Assembly: GCF_008639165.1 (NCBI RefSeq)
Contig: NZ_CP029197.1
Location: forward strand, 3,596,001 to 3,660,000
From: Streptomyces venezuelae ATCC 10712
Lineage (GTDB): Bacteria; Actinomycetota; Actinomycetes; Streptomycetales; Streptomycetaceae
Reading direction: 5' to 3'
Length of the DNA: 64,000 nt
Positions 60,739 to 64,000 of the stretch are shown here, piece by piece. Within the stretch, counting starts at the first letter, position 1. Each line of letters begins with the position of its first letter. Below the pieces are notes generated by a model. It was not told the DNA's origin. It ran no database searches and worked only from the letters and a program-made list of their open reading frames with translations. The position numbers were made by a program, and so were the translations under genes.

Positions 60739-62136
60739 GTGTCCCCGCCCGCACCGACCGACCGCAAGTTCCTCGGCCGTCTCTCCCTGCCCGAGCGGCG
60801 CTACCTCACCGACGCCCTCCGCACCGAGACCGTCGGCGGCGTCCTGCTCCTCGCCGCCGCCGTCGCCGCCCTCATCTGGGCCAACACCCCGATCAGCGAC
60901 AGCTACGAATCGGTCAGCGACTTCCACATAGGCCCCGCCGCCCTCGGCCTCGACCTGTCGATCCAGCACTGGGCCGCCGACGGCCTCCTCGCGGTCTTCT
61001 TCTTCGTCGCCGGCATCGAGCTCAAGCGCGAGCTCGTCGCGGGCGAGCTGCGCGACCCCAAGGCCGCCGCGCTGCCCGTGATCGCCGCGATCTGCGGCAT
61101 GGCCGTACCCGCCCTCGTCTACACCCTGGTCAACGTCCTCGGCGACGGCTCGACGGACGGCTGGGCCGTCCCCACCGCCACCGACATCGCCTTCGCGCTC
61201 GCCGTCCTCGCCGTCATCGGCACGTCACTGCCCTCCGCGCTGCGCGCCTTCCTGCTCACCCTCGCCGTCGTCGACGACCTCTTCGCGATCCTGATCATCG
61301 CGATCTTCTTCACCAGCGACCTGAACTTCGCCGCCCTCGGCGGGGCCGTCGCCGGACTCGTCCTCTTCTGGCTGCTGCTCCGCAAGGGCGTCCGCGGCTG
61401 GTACGTGTACGTCCCGCTGGCCCTGGTCATCTGGGCCCTCATGTACAACAGCGGCGTCCACGCCACCATCGCCGGTGTCGCCATGGGCCTGATGCTCCGC
61501 TGCACCACCCGCGAAGGCGAGCGGCACTCCCCCGGCGAGCACATCGAGCACCTCGTCCGCCCGCTCTCGGCCGGCCTCGCCGTCCCGCTGTTCGCGCTGT
61601 TCTCGGCCGGGGTGAGCGTCTCCGGCGGCGCGCTCCGCGACGTCTTCACCGAGCCCGTCACCCTCGGCGTCGTCCTGGGCCTCGTCGTCGGCAAGGCGCT
61701 CGGCATCTTCGGCGGCACCTGGCTCGCCGCCCGCTTCACCAAGGCGGAGCTCAACCCGGACCTGGCCTGGCCGGACGTGTTCGCCGTCGCCTCGCTCGCC
61801 GGGATCGGCTTCACCGTCTCGCTGCTCATCGGCGAACTGGCCTTCGCGGGCGACGAGGCCCTCACGGACGAGGTGAAGGCCTCGGTGCTCATGGGCTCGC
61901 TCATCGCGGCCGTCCTCGCCTCCGTCCTGCTGAAGCTCCGGGTCCGCAAGTACCAGGCGCTGGTCTCCGACGAGGAGCGCGACGACGACCAGGACGGCAT
62001 CCCGGACATCTACGAGGAGGACAACCCGGCGTACCACCTGCGGATGGCCGAGATCTACGAGCGGAAGGCCGCCGAACACCGGGAGCGCGCCCAACTGGCG
62101 GGGGCACCGCGCGACGGGGCCGACCGTCCGGCATGA
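60739..62136 (+). CDS. nhaA: Na+/H+ antiporter NhaA
   Basis: A 465-residue antiporter exchanging internal Na+ for external H+. The 12-helix NhaA core is clear (ETVGGVLLLAAAVAALIWAN; FFFVAGIELKREL; ATDIAFALAVLAVIGTSLP). The paired ion-binding aspartates are in LAVVDDLFAILIIA. A hydrophilic tail of about 65 residues (DEERDDDQDGIPDIYEEDNP) carries a calcium-loop-like acidic motif. GTG 60739 has GGAGG with 8-nt spacing. Confidence 0.96.
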   Translation: MSPPAPTDRKFLGRLSLPERRYLTDALRTETVGGVLLLAAAVAALIWANTPISDSYESVSDFHIGPAALGLDLSIQHWAADGLLAVFFFVAGIELKRELVAGELRDPKAAALPVIAAICGMAVPALVYTLVNVLGDGSTDGWAVPTATDIAFALAVLAVIGTSLPSALRAFLLTLAVVDDLFAILIIAIFFTSDLNFAALGGAVAGLVLFWLLLRKGVRGWYVYVPLALVIWALMYNSGVHATIAGVAMGLMLRCTTREGERHSPGEHIEHLVRPLSAGLAVPLFALFSAGVSVSGGALRDVFTEPVTLGVVLGLVVGKALGIFGGTWLAARFTKAELNPDLAWPDVFAVASLAGIGFTVSLLIGELAFAGDEALTDEVKASVLMGSLIAAVLASVLLKLRVRKYQALVSDEERDDDQDGIPDIYEEDNPAYHLRMAEIYERKAAEHRERAQLAGAPRDGADRPA

Positions 62137-62193
62137 TCTGAGTCGGACCGCGTAGAAGAGAACTCGGACCGCAGAAGAGAAGAGGGAGCAGCG

Positions 62194-62679
62194 ATGAGCG
62201 ACCCGTTCGACGGCACCGAGCGCAGCCTCGGCCAGCTGGTCGCCTCGGCGACCGCCGAGATGTCCGCGCTGGTGCACGATGAGATCGCCCTGGCCAAGGC
62301 CGAACTGCGACAGGACGTCAAGCGCGGCGCGCTCGGCAGCATCATGGGCATCGGTGCCCTCGTGGTGCTGCTGTTCTCGCTGCCGATGCTGAGCTTCGCA
62401 CTCGCGTACGCCATCAACACCTGGACCGGCGGGCACAACGGCAACGGCGGCTGGAACCTCGTCTGGTGCTTCCTGCTGTCCTTCGCCTTCAACGTGCTGC
62501 TCGCGGGCCTCCTGGGGGCCATCGCGGTCGCCAAGTTCAAGAAGGTCAAGCCGCCGGAGAAGTCCATCGCCTCCGCCAAGCAGACCGCGGCGATCATGCA
62601 GAACGCGAAGCCGCACCCCCGTCCGGAGCAGCGCCCGGCGCTGGAGAAGGCCGCCGCTGTGGCACGCTCATCGGTATGA
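62194..62679 (+). CDS. phage-holin-like membrane protein (DUF1469 family)
   Basis: A 161-residue protein with an amphipathic N-terminal helix (SLGQLVASATAEMSALVHDE), then two membrane helices (IMGIGALVVLLFSLPMLSFA; VWCFLLSFAFNVLLAGLLGA) and a basic tail. It belongs to the Actinobacterial holin-X/DUF1469 group; no lytic role is implied. It ends with an ATGA overlap with the alpha/beta hydrolase gene. Confidence 0.88.
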   Translation: MSDPFDGTERSLGQLVASATAEMSALVHDEIALAKAELRQDVKRGALGSIMGIGALVVLLFSLPMLSFALAYAINTWTGGHNGNGGWNLVWCFLLSFAFNVLLAGLLGAIAVAKFKKVKPPEKSIASAKQTAAIMQNAKPHPRPEQRPALEKAAAVARSSV

Positions 62680-63608
62680 CCCTCCCCGAGAGCAGCAACG
62701 GCGGGCCCGTCCGGCTCGACGGGCCGTGGACCCATCGCGACGTGGCGGCCAACGGCGCCCGCTTCCACATCGCCGAGATGGGCGACGGCCCGCTCGTGCT
62801 GCTCCTGCACGGCTTCCCGCAGTTCTGGTGGACCTGGCGCCATCAGCTGCCGGTCCTCGCCGAGGCCGGGTTCCGGGCCGTCGCGATGGACCTGCGCGGG
62901 GTCGGCGGCAGCGACCGCACGCCGCGGGGTTACGACCCCGCCAACCTGGCCCTCGACGTCACCGGCGTGATCCGCTCCCTGGGCGAGCCCGACGCGGCGC
63001 TCGTCGGACACGACCTGGGCGGCTACCTCGCCTGGACGGCGGCCGTGATGCGGCCCAAGCTGGTCCGCCGGCTGGTGGTCTCCTCGATGCCGCACCCGCG
63101 CCGCTGGCGCTCGGCGATGCTCTCCGACTTCGCCCAGTCGCGGGCCGGCTCGCACATCTGGGGTTTCCAGCGGCCGTGGCTGCCGGAGCGTCAGCTCGTC
63201 GCGGACGAGGCGGCGCTGGTGGGCGAGTTGATCGAGGACTGGTCGGGGCCCCGGCCGGCCTCGGAGGACGCGGCGATCGACGTGTACCGCCGGGCGATGC
63301 TGGTTCCGTCGACGGCGCACTGCTCGATCGAGCCGTACCGCTGGATGGTCCGCTCCCTGGCCCGCCCGGACGGCATCCAGTTCAACCGGCGCATGAAGCG
63401 GCCGGTGCGGGTTCCGACGCTCCATCTGCACGGCTCCCTCGACCCGGTGATGCGGACCCGGAGCGCGGCGGGCTCGGGCCAGTACGTGGAGGCGCCGTAC
63501 CGCTGGCGGCTCTTCGACGGTCTGGGCCACTTCCCGCACGAGGAGGACCCGGTGGCCTTCTCCACGGAGCTCGTCAACTGGCTGAAGGACCCCGAGCCCG
63601 ACCGCTGA
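62676..63608 (+). CDS. alpha/beta-fold hydrolase (epoxide hydrolase-like)
   Basis: A 310-residue hydrolase: oxyanion motif LLHGFPQFWWTW, nucleophile elbow VGHDLGGYLAW (Asp nucleophile as in epoxide hydrolases and dehalogenases), the acid near LHGSLDPV and catalytic His in GLGHFPHEEDP. The Asp nucleophile supports epoxide hydrolase over esterase. It is coupled to the holin-like gene by a 4-bp overlap. Confidence 0.92.
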   Translation: MTLPESSNGGPVRLDGPWTHRDVAANGARFHIAEMGDGPLVLLLHGFPQFWWTWRHQLPVLAEAGFRAVAMDLRGVGGSDRTPRGYDPANLALDVTGVIRSLGEPDAALVGHDLGGYLAWTAAVMRPKLVRRLVVSSMPHPRRWRSAMLSDFAQSRAGSHIWGFQRPWLPERQLVADEAALVGELIEDWSGPRPASEDAAIDVYRRAMLVPSTAHCSIEPYRWMVRSLARPDGIQFNRRMKRPVRVPTLHLHGSLDPVMRTRSAAGSGQYVEAPYRWRLFDGLGHFPHEEDPVAFSTELVNWLKDPEPDR

Positions 63609-63679
63609 CGGTCCGGTCCGACCGCCCCGGGCGCTCGGTCCCGGCGGCCCGGGCCCTCGGTCCCGGCCGCTGACGGTCC
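63602..63679. repeat. duplicated stop-codon region after the hydrolase gene
   Basis: CCGCTGACGGTCC, which contains the hydrolase TGA, occurs at 63602 and 63667. Between them GGGC-CTCGGTCCCGGC is itself present twice. Confidence 0.75.
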
Positions 63680-63795
63680 CTCTGCCCGCACCGGGGCGTA
63701 CAGACTTCCTTCGAACGGCCATGTGCCCCGCGCATACTCCGATTGGCGGGCCCCCGGGCGGTTACCGACCTTGGGGCCCGGGCAGACGTCGAGGT

Positions 63796-63993
63796 ATGGG
63801 CTGGACGCACGACTACGGTGACACGACCGCACGCAACCGACGCTCGGCCGCCGGGCAGCGCTCCCCCGAGGGGGCGGGACCGCCGGACCAGAGCGCCGCG
63901 CACGGCGGGCAGGAGGTGGGGATCTCGCGCATCCTCCGCCGCCGGGCCCGCTGGGTGTCGGCCCGGCTCAGGCACCCCCGCGACACCCCCTAG
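63796..63993 (+). CDS. small basic hypothetical protein
   Basis: A 65-residue protein (MGWTHDYGDTTARNRRSAAG ... ISRILRRRARWVSARLRHPR) ending just inside the window. Basic and probably unstructured. GAGGT lies immediately before the ATG. A 25-codon upstream extension is possible. Not recognised. Confidence 0.45.
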   Translation: MGWTHDYGDTTARNRRSAAGQRSPEGAGPPDQSAAHGGQEVGISRILRRRARWVSARLRHPRDTP

Positions 63994-64000
63994 GGGGCCT

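Overview
The window is high-GC actinobacterial chromosome, almost certainly Streptomyces. GC-rich third positions, frequent GTG/TTG starts, 4-bp ATGA/GTGA gene overlaps, bldG beside a proton pyrophosphatase, a thymidylate kinase fused to a membrane domain, a Lys-tailed topA and a Streptomyces-type tad cluster all agree. From memory the order topA-tmk-holB / hppA-bldG-helicase-tad resembles the S. coelicolor SCO3540-SCO3565 region, so most of the window is core chromosome.

Region by region. 1-9.4 kb holds accessory metabolic and regulatory genes: a DUF2786 protein with a 12-residue Gly-rich repeat, an HxlR regulator divergent from an NmrA-type reductase, a MacB-like ABC pair, a GNAT acetyltransferase, a quinone-oxidoreductase-like enzyme divergent from a LuxR regulator carrying an ATPase-like domain. 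9.5-14.6 kb holds a compact family-A DNA polymerase, a SigE-type sigma factor with a membrane partner, and a SigJ-like factor. 14.6-17.3 kb is a degraded integrative element between two near-identical 90-bp repeats, which duplicate the 3' half and terminator of tRNA-Thr(CGT). Inside are fragments of a beta-lactamase-like protein, a ParB-like protein and a relaxase, plus an intact secreted-protein/lipoprotein pair. 17.4-20.5 kb has a secreted peptidase, holB and a small membrane protein. 20.6-26.0 kb has a two-component system and a convergent ABC transporter operon. Both upstream regions carry the same 18-bp palindrome (GGTGGAGC-NN-GCTCCACC), which suggests one regulon. 26.0-32.5 kb is tmk (triple fusion) and topA. 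32.7-39.4 kb has an ABC-2 exporter, an ArsR regulator coupled to a methyltransferase, and a lipoprotein. 39.6-45.5 kb is hppA, an RsbW-like kinase, bldG and a divergent MrfA-like helicase. 45.4-50.7 kb is a seven-gene tad (Flp pilus-like) operon on the minus strand. 51-54.3 kb has a HAD hydrolase, a candidate 6S-like RNA, a Fic-like protein and a CooC/MinD-like ATPase. 54.3-64 kb has a deacetylase-like lipoprotein, a SulP transporter-carbonic anhydrase fusion, acs, nhaA, a holin-like protein, an alpha/beta hydrolase and a small ORF.

Themes. (1) The element and its chimeric ParB/relaxase junction are the clearest foreign DNA. (2) The shared palindrome links the LuxR-type response regulator to the ABC operon 3.4 kb away. 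(3) The polymerase-like gene and holB both have TGTCAGTG-N8-hexamer promoters resembling the actinobacterial DNA-damage (RecA-NDp/PafBC) class. (4) Several genes have stop codons embedded in short tandem repeats. (5) Several starts lie 6-8 nt after a -10-like hexamer, as expected for leaderless mRNAs. No CRISPR array, rRNA, intact transposase or intact integrase was seen.
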